From NCBI RefSeq assembly GCF_022695985.1, contig NZ_JAAPBF010000052.1, positions 1 through 36,910 on the forward strand: 36,910 bases of DNA, read 5' to 3'. The notes below the pieces were generated by a model. It was not told the origin of the DNA. It did no database searches and saw only the letters and a list, made by a program, of their open reading frames with translations. A program made the position numbers and the translations under genes. The DNA comes from Streptomyces sp. NP-1717 (GTDB taxonomy: Bacteria; Actinomycetota; Actinomycetes; Streptomycetales; Streptomycetaceae). Below are positions 28,504-36,910 of the stretch, piece by piece (the first letter of the stretch is position 1; each line of letters opens with the position of its first letter).

Positions 28504-30437
28504 TGAGCGGTCCTGGCGGACGCATGATGGCGGCCGGCGCGGGTTCCCCCTCGCAGCGGTCGATGGACTTCAAGGGATCGAGCAAGCGGCTGCTGCGGCA
28601 GCTCGCGCGCGAGAAGGTCACCCTGTGGTGGACGGTCGCCGCGGGTGTGCTGAGCGTGGCCGCCTCGGTGGTCGGCCCGAAGATCCTCGGCTCGGCGACC
28701 GACCTGATCTTCGCGGGGGTCGTCGGCCGTCAGACAGCGGGGGGTTCGGACAAGGAGGAGACGGTCTCGCGGCTCCGGGAGGAGGGCGAGGGCGGGCTCG
28801 CCGACCTGCTCTCCGGGGTGGACTTCACACCGGGGCAGGGCATCGACTTCGACGCGGTCGGCCGGGTCCTGCTGGTGGCGCTTGCCGTGTACGTCGCGGC
28901 CGGGCTGCTGATGCTGGTCTCGACGCGGCTGTCGATCCGGGTCATCAACCTCACCGTCTACCGGATGCGCGAGGACGTGCAGGACAAGCTGGCGCGGCTG
29001 CCGCTGTCGTACTTCGACCGCCAGCAGCGCGGTGAGGTGCTGAGCCGGGCGACGAACGACGTCGACAACGTCTCGCAGACGCTCCAGCAGACGATGGGCC
29101 AGCTCATCAACTCCCTGCTGACGATCGTCGGCGTCCTCGGCATGATGCTGTGGATCTCGCCGCTGCTGGCGCTGGTCGCGCTGGTGACCGTGCCGCTGTC
29201 GGTGCTGGTGGCGACGAAGATCGGCAAGCGCTCGCAGCCGCACTTCGTACAGCAGTGGAAGTCGACGGGCACCCTGAACGCCCATGTCGAGGAGATGTAC
29301 ACGGGGCACGCCCTGGTGAAGGTCTTCGGGCGGCAGGACGAGTCGGCCCGGGCGTTCGAGGAACAGAACGAGGCGCTGTACGAGGCCGGGTTCAAGGCGC
29401 AGTTCAACAGCGGTGTCATGCAGCCGCTGATGTTCTTCATCTCCAACCTCAACTATGTGCTGGTGGCGGTCGTCGGCGGGCTGCGGGTCGCGTCGGGCAC
29501 ACTGTCGATCGGCGACGTGCAGGCGTTCATCCAGTACTCGCGCCAGTTCTCGATGCCGCTGACGCAGGTGGCGTCGATGGCCAACCTCGTCCAGTCCGGG
29601 GTCGCGTCCGCCGAGCGGATCTTCGAGCTGCTGGACGCGGACGAGCAGGAGAAGGACGCCCCCTCGGCCGCGCGCCCGCACGAGCTGCGGGGACGGGTGG
29701 CGCTGGACGGCGTGGCGTTCCGCTACGAGCCGGACAAGCCCCTCATCGAGGACCTGTCGCTGTCGGTGGAGCCGGGCCAGACGGTCGCGATCGTCGGCCC
29801 GACGGGCGCGGGGAAGACCACGCTGGTCAATCTGCTGATGCGGTTCTACGAGGTGACGGCCGGCCGGATCAGTCTGGACGACATCGACATCGCCACCATG
29901 TCGCGGGAGGATCTGCGCTCGCGAATAGGAATGGTCCTCCAGGACACGTGGCTGTTCGGCGGCACGATCGCGGAGAACATCGCGTACGGCGCGGCGCGCG
30001 AGGTCACGCGCGAGGAGATCGAGGAGGCGGCGCGGGCGGCCCACGCGGACCGTTTCATCCGCACGCTGCCCGACGGCTACGAGACCGTGATCGACGACGA
30101 GGGGTCGGGCGTCAGCGCGGGCGAGAAGCAGCTCATCACGATCGCGCGGGCGTTCCTGTCCGATCCGGTGATCCTGGTGCTGGACGAGGCGACCAGCTCG
30201 GTGGACACCCGTACCGAGGTGCTGATCCAGAAGGCGATGGCCCGGCTGGCGCACGGGCGGACGAGCTTCGTGATCGCGCACCGGCTGTCCACGATCCGGG
30301 ACGCGGACGTGATCCTGGTGATGGAGAACGGCTCGATCGTCGAACAGGGCACGCACGAGGGGCTGTTGGCGGCACGGGGCGCGTACGCGCGGCTGTACGC
30401 GGCGCAGTTCGCGCAGGCGGTCGCCGAGGTGGACTAG
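28503..30437 (+). CDS. Heterodimeric ABC exporter, catalytic-site subunit
   Basis: A 644-residue exporter half-transporter. The first two membrane segments are separated by a long insert (about 75-115, KEETVSRLREEGEGG) probably outside the membrane. The ATPase has Walker A GPTGAGKTT, a non-canonical signature GVSAGEKQL (536-544), a proper Walker B with catalytic E562 (ILVLDEATSSVD) and the switch H593 (IAHRLST). Paired with the upstream subunit, one ATP site is complete and the other degenerate. Cargo cannot be read; lipids or drugs are common. ATG 28503 shares one base with the previous stop (TGATG), so the two are translationally coupled. Confidence 0.92.
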   Translation: MSGPGGRMMAAGAGSPSQRSMDFKGSSKRLLRQLAREKVTLWWTVAAGVLSVAASVVGPKILGSATDLIFAGVVGRQTAGGSDKEETVSRLREEGEGGLADLLSGVDFTPGQGIDFDAVGRVLLVALAVYVAAGLLMLVSTRLSIRVINLTVYRMREDVQDKLARLPLSYFDRQQRGEVLSRATNDVDNVSQTLQQTMGQLINSLLTIVGVLGMMLWISPLLALVALVTVPLSVLVATKIGKRSQPHFVQQWKSTGTLNAHVEEMYTGHALVKVFGRQDESARAFEEQNEALYEAGFKAQFNSGVMQPLMFFISNLNYVLVAVVGGLRVASGTLSIGDVQAFIQYSRQFSMPLTQVASMANLVQSGVASAERIFELLDADEQEKDAPSAARPHELRGRVALDGVAFRYEPDKPLIEDLSLSVEPGQTVAIVGPTGAGKTTLVNLLMRFYEVTAGRISLDDIDIATMSREDLRSRIGMVLQDTWLFGGTIAENIAYGAAREVTREEIEEAARAAHADRFIRTLPDGYETVIDDEGSGVSAGEKQLITIARAFLSDPVILVLDEATSSVDTRTEVLIQKAMARLAHGRTSFVIAHRLSTIRDADVILVMENGSIVEQGTHEGLLAARGAYARLYAAQFAQAVAEVD

Positions 30438-30497
30438 TCCGTGTCCCACCGGGCCCGGGCCCGGTCGGTCGGCCGGTCGGCCGGTCGGGCCTCGGTC

Positions 30498-30524
30498 GCC
30501 GGACGGGCTCGAAGCCCGTCCGGC
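30498..30524. terminator. Bidirectional terminator between ABC exporter and sigma-factor genes
   Basis: A perfect 12-bp stem GCCGGACGGGCT/AGCCCGTCCGGC with loop CGA, between convergent stops at 30437 and 30532. Just before it (about 30463-30490) GGTCGGCC is repeated several times. Confidence 0.85.
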
Positions 30525-30531
30525 ATCGCCT

Positions 30532-31779
30532 TCAGTCGAGGTAGCCGCGCAGTTGGTCCGCGAAGGCGTGGTCGCGGAGTTTGTTCAGGGTCTTGGACTC
30601 GATCTGCCGGATCCGCTCGCGCGTCACACCGAAGATCCGGCCGATCTCCTCCAGTGTGCGCGGGCGGCCGTCCGCCAGGCCGTAACGGAGCTGGACGACC
30701 TTGCGTTCGCGCTCGCCGAGCGTGGAGAGGACCGCCTCCAGGTGCTCGCGGAGCAGCAGGAACGCCGCCGATTCGACGGGTGAGGCGGCGTCGCCGTCCT
30801 CGATGAGGTCACCGAAGGCGACGTCGTCCTCCTCCCCCACCGGCGCGTGCAGCGAGACGGGTTCCTGGGCGAGCCTCAGGACCTCGCCGACGCGTTCGGC
30901 GGTCAACTCCAGCTGGCCGGCGACCTCTTCGTGGGTCGGTTCGTAGCCGCGCTCCTGGAGCATGCGGCGCTGGACGCGGACGACGCGGTTGATCAGCTCG
31001 ACCACGTGGACCGGGACGCGGATGGTACGGGCCTGGTCGGCCAGCGCGCGGGACATCGCCTGGCGGATCCACCAGGTCGCGTACGTCGAGAACTTGTAGC
31101 CGCGTGCGTAGTCGAACTTCTCCACGGCCCTGATCAGGCCGAGGTTCCCCTCCTGGACGAGGTCGAGCATCGTCAGTCCGCGGCCGACATAGCGTTTGGC
31201 GACGGAGACGACGAGTCTCAGGTTCGCCTCGATGAGCCGTCTCTTGGCCATCCGGCCGCGCACGACGAGCCGGTCGAGATCGAGGGCAAGCTGGGAGTCC
31301 AGGTCGGGCGTGGAGCCCAGCTTCTCCTCGGCGAAGAGACCGGCCTCGACGCGGCGCGCGAGGTCCACCTCCTCGACGGCGGTGAGCAGTTGGATCCGCC
31401 CGATCTCCCGCAGATACTGCCGGAAGAGGTCGGACGTCGGCCCGCCGCTGTCGGCCCTGGACCGCGGGCCGCGCTCCGGGGCCTCGGGAACGTCCACCGG
31501 GTCCTCGGTGAGGGTCTCCGGGGCGGATTCGGGGACCGCCTCGGGGTGGTGCGCGGCGCGGCTCTGTGGTGGAACCGCCGACACCAGGTCGGTCTCGTTC
31601 AGGGTCTGGGTCTGGGTCTGCACGGGGGCGGCCTCCAGGGTGATCGCTGCCGGATCGGGGGCGTGCGGCAGCGGGACGTGGGCGGCCGGGCCGCCGTCAG
31701 TCCCGTACACGATGAGCGGATCCGCGGGGGTGAGTGGCCCACCGTGGGTGGACCGGCCGCGCTCCGAGAACACAGGCAC
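30532..31779 (-). CDS. hrdA: RNA polymerase sigma factor, RpoD-like group 2 (HrdA-like)
   Basis: A 415-residue primary-type sigma factor. The N-terminal 110 or so residues are Pro/Glu/Thr-rich and poorly conserved. Region 1.2 is [21 protein letters not shown]; region 2 holds [26 protein letters not shown] and [15 protein letters not shown]; region 3 follows; region 4.2 is [25 protein letters not shown]. The short N-terminus without region 1.1 points to a group 2 factor. By position beside dnaG in Streptomyces it matches HrdA (from memory). Start is uncertain: GTG 31779 has GGACAG upstream; a further GTG at 31815 would add 12 residues. A dyad, CAGTGTG-N8-CACACTG, lies just upstream of the chosen start. 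Confidence 0.85.
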   Translation of the reverse strand: MPVFSERGRSTHGGPLTPADPLIVYGTDGGPAAHVPLPHAPDPAAITLEAAPVQTQTQTLNETDLVSAVPPQSRAAHHPEAVPESAPETLTEDPVDVPEAPERGPRSRADSGGPTSDLFRQYLREIGRIQLLTAVEEVDLARRVEAGLFAEEKLGSTPDLDSQLALDLDRLVVRGRMAKRRLIEANLRLVVSVAKRYVGRGLTMLDLVQEGNLGLIRAVEKFDYARGYKFSTYATWWIRQAMSRALADQARTIRVPVHVVELINRVVRVQRRMLQERGYEPTHEEVAGQLELTAERVGEVLRLAQEPVSLHAPVGEEDDVAFGDLIEDGDAASPVESAAFLLLREHLEAVLSTLGERERKVVQLRYGLADGRPRTLEEIGRIFGVTRERIRQIESKTLNKLRDHAFADQLRGYLD

Positions 31780-31786
31780 CGCTGTC

Positions 31787-31808
31787 CAGTGTGGGGTACA
31801 GCACACTG
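31787..31808. promoter_or_regulatory. Dyad CAGTGTG-N8-CACACTG at the hrdA-like start
   Basis: Perfect 7-bp arms with an 8-nt centre, 8 nt upstream of the GTG at 31779. If the start is 31779 this could fold over or overlap the ribosome site, or be an operator. Confidence 0.4.
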
Positions 31809-31848
31809 CCGCCACGAGGGGCGTGCGAGGACTTTCTGAGTCCCGTGC

Positions 31849-31873
31849 GTAACCGGTCGGTTACCGAAGTATG
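31849..31873 (-). promoter_or_regulatory. Promoter region with palindrome upstream of the hrdA-like gene
   Basis: The palindrome GTAACCG-GT-CGGTTAC (31849-31864) lies directly downstream of CATACT (31873-31868 on the minus strand), a fair -10. The region around it (TTTAAACATACT) is the only AT-rich patch between hrdA and dnaG. No clear -35. Confidence 0.45.
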
Positions 31874-31988
31874 TTTAAAACGGCGGGAGTTGGGACCGGT
31901 GGGACGGAAGTGGCAACGAGACGACGGCCCGGGGCCCGCCGGGCGGGCGGTTCGCCCCCAGTCGCCGGCCGGGCCGGTCTCGCGGGCG

Positions 31989-33911
31989 TCAGAGCGCCGC
32001 CGCGCCGTTGTTGCGCAGGGACTGGCGGTACTGCTGGAGCACCCACAGCTCGTTCTGCACCGCCTGGTGACGTTCGGCGTCCGCGCCCGTGCCGAGGCGG
32101 GCCAGGGTGCTCGTCACGTCGTGGATGCGGAGGTCGACGGCCCGCAGCCGGACCCGTACCAGTTGCTCCCCCGCGTACGCCTCGTCGATCGTCTTGCCGT
32201 GGAACACCTCCACCGCCAGCTCCGTGACCAGCGCGCGCACCGCGTCGTTCGGCGCGGCCTCGCGGACCCCGGAGAGATACTCGGGTGCCGAGACGATGCC
32301 CTGTTCGGCGCCGCCCGCGTCCTCGACGGCGCGGCGGACGGCGGCGTACGGCGGGGCGGTGAACTCGTCCACGCCGTAGGCGTCGAAGGCCGGGGAGACC
32401 AGTTCGGGGCGCTGGAGGGCGAGCTTCAGCAGTTCGCGCTCGGTGCGGTGGGCCGGGCTGCGCAGGTTGAGCGCGGGGCCGGAGAGGGCCGGGGAAGGGC
32501 CGGAGTCGTACGAGCCCTGCGGGCCGTTCGCGCGGCCCCCGCGGCCGTCCGCCGGGCCCGCGGGCCCGCGCCCGCCCCGGTCACGGGCCCAACGGGCCAT
32601 CTGTGCCACACGTTTGACCACGAACTGGGTGTCGAGGATGCCGAGGATGCCGGCGAGCTGTACGGCGACCTCGTGCTGCGACGCGCCGTTCTTGATCCGG
32701 GCGACGATGGGGCCCGCCTCGTCCAGCGCGGACGCGCGGCCCGCCGGGGTCTCCAGGTCGTACCGGGACACGATCTGGCGGATCGCGAACTCGAAGAGCG
32801 GCGTGCGCGGTTCCACCAGGTCCTGGACCGCCGCGTCGCCCTTGCTGAGCCGCAGCTCGCACGGGTCCATGCCGTCGGGCGCGATCGCGATGTACGTCTC
32901 GGCGGCGAACTTCTGGTCGTCCTCGAAGGCGCGCAGCGCCGCCTTCTGGCCCGCCGCGTCACCGTCGAAGGTGAAGATCACCCGCGCGCTGCCGTTGTCC
33001 ATCAGCAGCCTGCGCAGGATCTTGATGTGGTCGGTGCCGAACGCCGTGCCGCAGGTGGCGATGGCGGTGGTGATCCCCGCCAGGTGGCAGGCCATCACGT
33101 CCGTGTAGCCCTCGACCACCACCGCGCGGCTGGCCTTGGCGATGTCCTTCTTCGCCAGGTCCACCCCGTACAGCACCTGCGACTTCTTGTAGATCGCCGT
33201 CTCGGGGGTGTTCAGATACTTCGGCCCGTTGTCGTCGTCGCGCAGCTTGCGGGCGCCGAAGCCGACGACCTCGCCCGAGATGTCCCGGATGGGCCACATC
33301 AGCCGGCCCCGGAACCGGTCGATCGGGCCCCGGCGGCCGTCCTGGGAGAGCCCGGCGAGCAGCAGTTCCTTGTCGGTGAAGCCCTTCCCGCGCAGGAAGC
33401 GGGTCAGATGGTCCCAGCCCGCCGGGCTGTAACCCACCCCGAAGTGCTCGGCCGCCGCCTGGTCGAAGCCTCTCTCGGCCAGGAACTTCCGGCCGATCTC
33501 GGCCTCTTCACTGCCGAGCCGCTCCACATAGAACTCGGCCGCCGCCTTGTGCGCCTCCACCAGCCGGATGCGCTCGCCCCGCTGGTGGGAGGGGTTGTAG
33601 CCGCCTTCCTCGTAGCGCAGCGTGATGCCCGCCTTGGCGGCGAGGCGTTCGACCGTCTCCGAGAACGAGAGATGGTCGATCTTCATCACGAAGGCGATGG
33701 TGTCCCCGCCCTCCTGGCAGCCGAAGCAGTGGAAGAGACCCTTGCTCGGACTGACCTGGAAGGAGGGGGACTTCTCGTCGTGGAAGGGGCAGAGCCCCTT
33801 CAGGTTTCCGCCGCCGGCCGGGCGCAGTTGCAGGTACTCGGACACGACGGTGTCGATCGGGACCGCGTCCCGAACCACCTTCACGTCGTCATCGTTGATC
33901 CTGCCTGCCAC
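31989..33911 (-). CDS. dnaG: DNA primase DnaG
   Basis: A 640-residue primase that makes RNA primers at the replication fork. The N-terminal zinc-binding domain has C41, H44, C62 and C65 (CPFHDEKSPSF, HCFGC). The catalytic core has the Toprim motifs VVVEGYTDVMACHLAG and TFDGDAAGQ, with the metal-binding acidic residues. The C-terminal part (about 500-640), after a Gly/Arg/Pro-rich linker, is the helicase-binding domain. The start GTG 33911 has no Shine-Dalgarno; TAGAAT (33923-33918) ends 6 nt before it, so this transcript may be leaderless. Length is normal for actinobacteria. Confidence 0.97.
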   Translation of the reverse strand: MAGRINDDDVKVVRDAVPIDTVVSEYLQLRPAGGGNLKGLCPFHDEKSPSFQVSPSKGLFHCFGCQEGGDTIAFVMKIDHLSFSETVERLAAKAGITLRYEEGGYNPSHQRGERIRLVEAHKAAAEFYVERLGSEEAEIGRKFLAERGFDQAAAEHFGVGYSPAGWDHLTRFLRGKGFTDKELLLAGLSQDGRRGPIDRFRGRLMWPIRDISGEVVGFGARKLRDDDNGPKYLNTPETAIYKKSQVLYGVDLAKKDIAKASRAVVVEGYTDVMACHLAGITTAIATCGTAFGTDHIKILRRLLMDNGSARVIFTFDGDAAGQKAALRAFEDDQKFAAETYIAIAPDGMDPCELRLSKGDAAVQDLVEPRTPLFEFAIRQIVSRYDLETPAGRASALDEAGPIVARIKNGASQHEVAVQLAGILGILDTQFVVKRVAQMARWARDRGGRGPAGPADGRGGRANGPQGSYDSGPSPALSGPALNLRSPAHRTERELLKLALQRPELVSPAFDAYGVDEFTAPPYAAVRRAVEDAGGAEQGIVSAPEYLSGVREAAPNDAVRALVTELAVEVFHGKTIDEAYAGEQLVRVRLRAVDLRIHDVTSTLARLGTGADAERHQAVQNELWVLQQYRQSLRNNGAAAL

Positions 33912-33917
33912 GCGAGA

Positions 33918-33923
33918 ATTCTA
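33918..33923 (-). promoter_or_regulatory. Probable -10 element of dnaG
   Basis: TAGAAT on the minus strand, 6 nt before the GTG start. No convincing -35 at 17-18 nt spacing. Confidence 0.45.
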
Positions 33924-34001
33924 CGGGGACGCACCGACACTCCCTCACGCCCGGTCCGCGGACCGGCGGCGCGGCGGCCGGGTCGCGGGTGCCAGGGCCG
34001 G

Positions 34002-35279
34002 TCAGGTGCCGAGCGTGTCCAGCGGCACCGTCGGGTCGGCCAGCGCGTCGAGGTCCTGGCGGGCGCCGGAGCGGATGAGCCGCTGGATGTCGCCGGTGAC
34101 GTCCCACACGTTGACGTTCATCCCGGCGAGCACCCGGCGGTCCTTGAGCCAGTAGGCGATGAACTCCCGCTTCCCGGCGTCGCCGCGCACCACCACCTGG
34201 TCGTAGCTGCCGGGCGGCGCCCAGCCCGAGTACTCCAGGCCCAGGTCGTACTGGTCGGAGAAGAAGTACGGGAGCCGGTCGTACGTCACGTCCTGGCCGA
34301 GCATCGAGCGGGCGGCGGCGGGGCCGCCGTTGAGCGCGTTGGCCCAGTGCTCGACGCGCAGCCGGTCCACCGGCAGTTCGGTGCCGGGCAGCGAGAAGGG
34401 GACGGAGGCCACGTCGCCGGCCGCGTAGATGTCCGGGTCCGAGGTGCGCAGCGCGAGGTCGACGGCGATGCCGCCGCCGTGCTCGCGCCCCACCAGGTCG
34501 AGTCCGGCCGCCTCGGCGAGACCCGTGCGGGGCGCGGCGCCGATCGCGGCGAGCACGTCGTGCGCCATGTGCTCCTCGCCGTCGTCCGTACGGACGGAGA
34601 GGACCATGCCGTCCTGGCCGACGATCTCGGTGAGCCGGGCGCCGAAGTGGAACCGTACGCCGTGCTCGCCGTGCAGTTCGGTGAAGAACTGTCCCAGCTC
34701 CGGGCCGATGACCTGGTGCAGGGGCGTCGGGTGCGGCTCTACGACGGTGACCTCGGCGCCGTACCCGCGGGCGGCGGCGGCGACCTCCAGGCCGATCCAG
34801 CCACCGCCTGCGATGACGAGATGGCCGTTGTCGCGGCCGAGGGAGGTGAGGACGTGGCGCAGCCGGTCGGAGTGGGCGAGCCTGCGCAGATGGTGGACGC
34901 CGGCGAGGTCGGTGCCGGGGATGTCGAGGCGGCGCGGTTCGGAGCCGGTGGTCAGGAGCAGTTTGTCGTAGCGCACGGAGGTGCCGTCGCCGAGGTGGAC
35001 GCACCGGGTGTCGCGGTCGATCCCGGTGACCGTCTGCCCGAGGTGGAGCTCCACGTGGTGCCGGGCGTACCAGGCGGGTTCGTGGACGAAGACGCTGTCG
35101 CGTTCCTTCGTACCCAGGAGGAAGCCCTTGGACAGCGGGGGGCGTTCGTAGGGGTGGTCTCCCTCGTCCCCGATGACGATCACTCGGCCGGTGAATCCGT
35201 CGGAACGCAGGGTTTCCGCGGCCTTCGCCCCGGCCAGCCCACCACCGACGATGACGAATGTCCGATGTGCGTCGACCAC
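34002..35279 (-). CDS. FAD/NAD(P)-dependent ferredoxin-reductase-type oxidoreductase
   Basis: A 425-residue flavoprotein of the rubredoxin/ferredoxin reductase group, which passes electrons from NAD(P)H to small iron-sulfur proteins. The FAD-binding start is FVIVGGGLAGAKAAETLR, with HPYERPPLSKGFL next. The NAD(P)H site is LVIAGGGWIGLEVAAAARGYGAEVTVVEP. The second FAD motif is DPDIYAAGDVASVP, and a C-terminal reductase domain ends the chain. No partner oxygenase or ferredoxin lies beside it; the YjdI-like protein at 23347 is far away and not a demonstrated partner. GTG 35279 is chosen for the GGAGG 6 nt upstream. The frame is open to 35363 but without homology. Confidence 0.9.
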   Translation of the reverse strand: MVDAHRTFVIVGGGLAGAKAAETLRSDGFTGRVIVIGDEGDHPYERPPLSKGFLLGTKERDSVFVHEPAWYARHHVELHLGQTVTGIDRDTRCVHLGDGTSVRYDKLLLTTGSEPRRLDIPGTDLAGVHHLRRLAHSDRLRHVLTSLGRDNGHLVIAGGGWIGLEVAAAARGYGAEVTVVEPHPTPLHQVIGPELGQFFTELHGEHGVRFHFGARLTEIVGQDGMVLSVRTDDGEEHMAHDVLAAIGAAPRTGLAEAAGLDLVGREHGGGIAVDLALRTSDPDIYAAGDVASVPFSLPGTELPVDRLRVEHWANALNGGPAAARSMLGQDVTYDRLPYFFSDQYDLGLEYSGWAPPGSYDQVVVRGDAGKREFIAYWLKDRRVLAGMNVNVWDVTGDIQRLIRSGARQDLDALADPTVPLDTLGT

Positions 35280-35491
35280 TTGATGCCTCCTCGTTGTGCT
35301 GCCGCCATCTGTGAGCGTCCCGCACGGAGCGTGATGGCGAAAGAGGGGAGGCTCCACGGGCATGGTTCCGGCTTGATGTGGCTACCTTGCTACACGCGTC
35401 ATCCCCATGACGGGGCGGCTCGGCCGCTTCGGCCGTTGGCTGAATATGACGGGTGCGGGATGCGGGGAGCCCTGGTGGCGGGCCGTCGCGG
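35280..35491. other. Intergenic region between the flavoprotein and dgt genes
   Basis: Contains CGTCAT-CCCC-ATGACG (35397-35412) and CGGCCG-CTT-CGGCCG (35421-35435), small hairpins that could end dgt transcription, and TGTGGC-N6-GCTACA (about 35378-35395, one mismatch), which could be an operator for the flavoprotein gene. No gene seen. Confidence 0.4.
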
Positions 35492-36859
35492 TCAGGTGCG
35501 GCCCGTGAGCGCCGTGTGGAGGGTGCGCGCCGCGGCGTCCGTGAGGGAGGCGATCTGGTCGACGACGACGCGCTTGCGGGCGCGGTCGTCGGACGCCGTC
35601 TCGAAGAGAGCGCGGAACTGCGGGTCCAGCCCCTCGGGCGCGCGGGCCGTCAGAGTCCGGGCGAGTTCGGCCAGGACGATGCGCTGGTCCGCGCGGAGGG
35701 ATTCCTGGTCGGCGCGCTGCATCACATAGCGGTGGGCGACGGCCTTGAGTACGGCGCACTCGTCGCGCGCCTCGCGCGGGACGACCAGCGAGGCGCCGTA
35801 CCGGGTGAGCCGGCCGGTGCCGTACTCCGCCCGGGTCGCGCCTTCGGCGGCGAGACAGAAACGGCCGATGAGCTGGCTGGTGGCGTCCTTGAGCCGGGCC
35901 TGGGCGACGGCCGTCCCGTCGTAGCCGTGCGGCCACCACTCCTGGGCCATGAGGCGGTCGAGCGCGGCGGCGAGCTGGTCCGGGTCGGTGCCGTGCGGGA
36001 CGTAGCGGCCGATCGCGACCGCCCAGATCTCGTCGCGTTCGGGCGCGGAGAGCAGCGCCCCGGGGTCGACGTGGCCGGCGTGCAGGCCGTCCTCGAAGTC
36101 GTGGACGGAGTACGCGACGTCGTCGGCCCAGTCCATGACCTGGGCCTCGAAGCAGGTGCGGTTCGGCGGCGCGCCGCGCCTGGCCCATTCGAAGACCGGC
36201 AGGTCGTCCTCGTACACGCCGAACTTCACCGAGTCCGGGTCGGTGGGGTGGGCGCCCTGCGGCCAGGGGTACTTCGTCGCGGCGTCCAGGACGGCGCGGG
36301 TCAGGTTGAGGCCGACGCTGACGAGTCGGGCACCCCCGCCGGCCGCCGCCTCGGCCTCGGCCGCCGCCTCGGCCCGGGGCGTGCTGATCTCGGGGGTCAC
36401 CGAGTCGGCGCTGACGAAGCGCTTGGGTTCGATACGGGTGAGCAGCCGCAGCGACTGGGCGTTGCCCTCGAAGCCGCCGCAGTCCTTGGCGAACTCGTTC
36501 AGCACCTGTTCGCCGTTGTGGCCGAACGGCGGATGGCCCATGTCGTGCGAGAGGCACGCCGTCTCCACGAGGTCCGGGTCGCAGCCGAGCGCGGCGCCGA
36601 GTTCGCGGCCGACCTGGGCGCACTCCAGGGAGTGGGTCAGCCGGGTGCGCGGGCTGGCGTCCCACTCCTGGCTCTGCGAGCCGGGTGTCACCACCTGGGT
36701 CTTGCCGGCGAGACGGCGCAGGGCTGAGGAGTGCAGGACGCGTGCGCGGTCGCGCTGAAAGGCGGTGCGGCCGGGGCGCTTGTCGGGCTCGGCCGAGAAG
36801 CGCCGGGTGTCCGCCTCGTCGTAGGGGCTGCCGTCGTGAGGTGCGGTGATGCCTTCCAT
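35492..36859 (-). CDS. dgt: Deoxyguanosinetriphosphate triphosphohydrolase (HD domain)
   Basis: A 455-residue HD-domain phosphohydrolase that splits dGTP into deoxyguanosine and triphosphate, controlling dNTP pools. The metal-binding residues are visible: H76 ([18 protein letters not shown]), H105-D106 ([21 protein letters not shown]) and a later Asp ([18 protein letters not shown]). The N-terminal [30 protein letters not shown] is typical of bacterial Dgt. The stretch at about 140-170 ([18 protein letters not shown]) is low-complexity. Start is ATG 36859. It shares its strand with the flavoprotein gene but is 212 nt away. Confidence 0.95.
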   Translation of the reverse strand: MEGITAPHDGSPYDEADTRRFSAEPDKRPGRTAFQRDRARVLHSSALRRLAGKTQVVTPGSQSQEWDASPRTRLTHSLECAQVGRELGAALGCDPDLVETACLSHDMGHPPFGHNGEQVLNEFAKDCGGFEGNAQSLRLLTRIEPKRFVSADSVTPEISTPRAEAAAEAEAAAGGGARLVSVGLNLTRAVLDAATKYPWPQGAHPTDPDSVKFGVYEDDLPVFEWARRGAPPNRTCFEAQVMDWADDVAYSVHDFEDGLHAGHVDPGALLSAPERDEIWAVAIGRYVPHGTDPDQLAAALDRLMAQEWWPHGYDGTAVAQARLKDATSQLIGRFCLAAEGATRAEYGTGRLTRYGASLVVPREARDECAVLKAVAHRYVMQRADQESLRADQRIVLAELARTLTARAPEGLDPQFRALFETASDDRARKRVVVDQIASLTDAAARTLHTALTGRT

Positions 36860-36910
36860 GGGACGAAGGTAACCGGCTCGGTGGTGGGCTGGGTCCGCGC
36901 CTCCTCGTAG

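Noticed and set aside
28428..30449. A minus-strand open frame of about 670 codons opposite the second ABC gene.
   Set aside because: Arg/His/Gln-rich shadow of the real gene, with no motif or Shine-Dalgarno.
30463..30490. GGTCGGCC tandem repeat considered as a CRISPR remnant.
   Set aside because: Units are 8 bp without spacers and simply lead into a terminator hairpin.
31734..35729. A plus-strand open frame of about 1,330 codons opposite hrdA, dnaG, the flavoprotein and dgt genes.
   Set aside because: It is antisense to four clear genes; its composition is a shadow of GC-rich third positions and it shows no domain.

Overview
The window is very GC-rich, with GTG starts, ATGA/TGATG gene overlaps and leaderless promoters. 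Its core genes (an HrdA-type sigma factor, dnaG, dgt, an mbl-like actin gene, an SCO2400-type protein) point to a Streptomyces or close relative; this is a chromosomal core-to-accessory segment. I see no integrase, transposase, phage gene, CRISPR array or large biosynthetic cluster. REGION 1 (1-3700): an Ohr-type peroxidase lies downstream of an NADP-dependent medium-chain reductase, with a divergent, probably leaderless, MarR regulator. An SCO2400-type zinc-ribbon membrane protein and a conserved unknown gene follow. REGION 2 (3848-6627): an MreB/Mbl-like actin homologue sits 6 nt before a GAF-GAF histidine-kinase-like protein. Both have lost residues normally needed for ATP chemistry. A 15-bp bidirectional terminator closes the pair. 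REGION 3 (6678-11583): two translationally coupled secreted proteins carry related CBM6-type modules, a sugar dehydrogenase (GSDH-PKD-CBM6) and a ThuA-CBM6-GH99 fusion. The promoter has tandem TTGACA boxes and a palindrome over its -10. REGION 4 (11584-14103): an unusual leader (a 19-codon ORF plus a strong hairpin) precedes an NPPW-type methyltransferase; an ATP-grasp protein is convergent with it. REGION 5 (14186-18160): a molybdate block, with an HTH-TOBE regulator, modA, a fused ModB-ModC and a small molybdopterin-oxidoreductase-domain protein. REGION 6 (18352-20797): a GNAT, an alpha/beta hydrolase and a pirin with a 13-bp hairpin inside its first codons. REGION 7 (20934-23745) is the most likely undescribed system. 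A MarR regulator is surrounded by five copies of the dyad GTTGA-N4-TCAAC. These sit at the promoters of two YjdJ-type small acetyltransferase-like genes, a YcaC-like isochorismatase-family hydrolase, and (through the operon) a YjdI-type iron-sulfur protein. REGION 8 (24024-25121): three tRNA genes (one CAT anticodon, two tandem Asn-GTT) and a YtxH-like protein. REGION 9 (25146-36859): an FGGY kinase with an altered catalytic residue, a heterodimeric ABC exporter with one degenerate ATP site, an HrdA-like sigma factor, DNA primase, an NAD(P)H:ferredoxin-reductase-type flavoprotein and dGTPase. All functions are read from sequence motifs and remembered family features; no database search was run.
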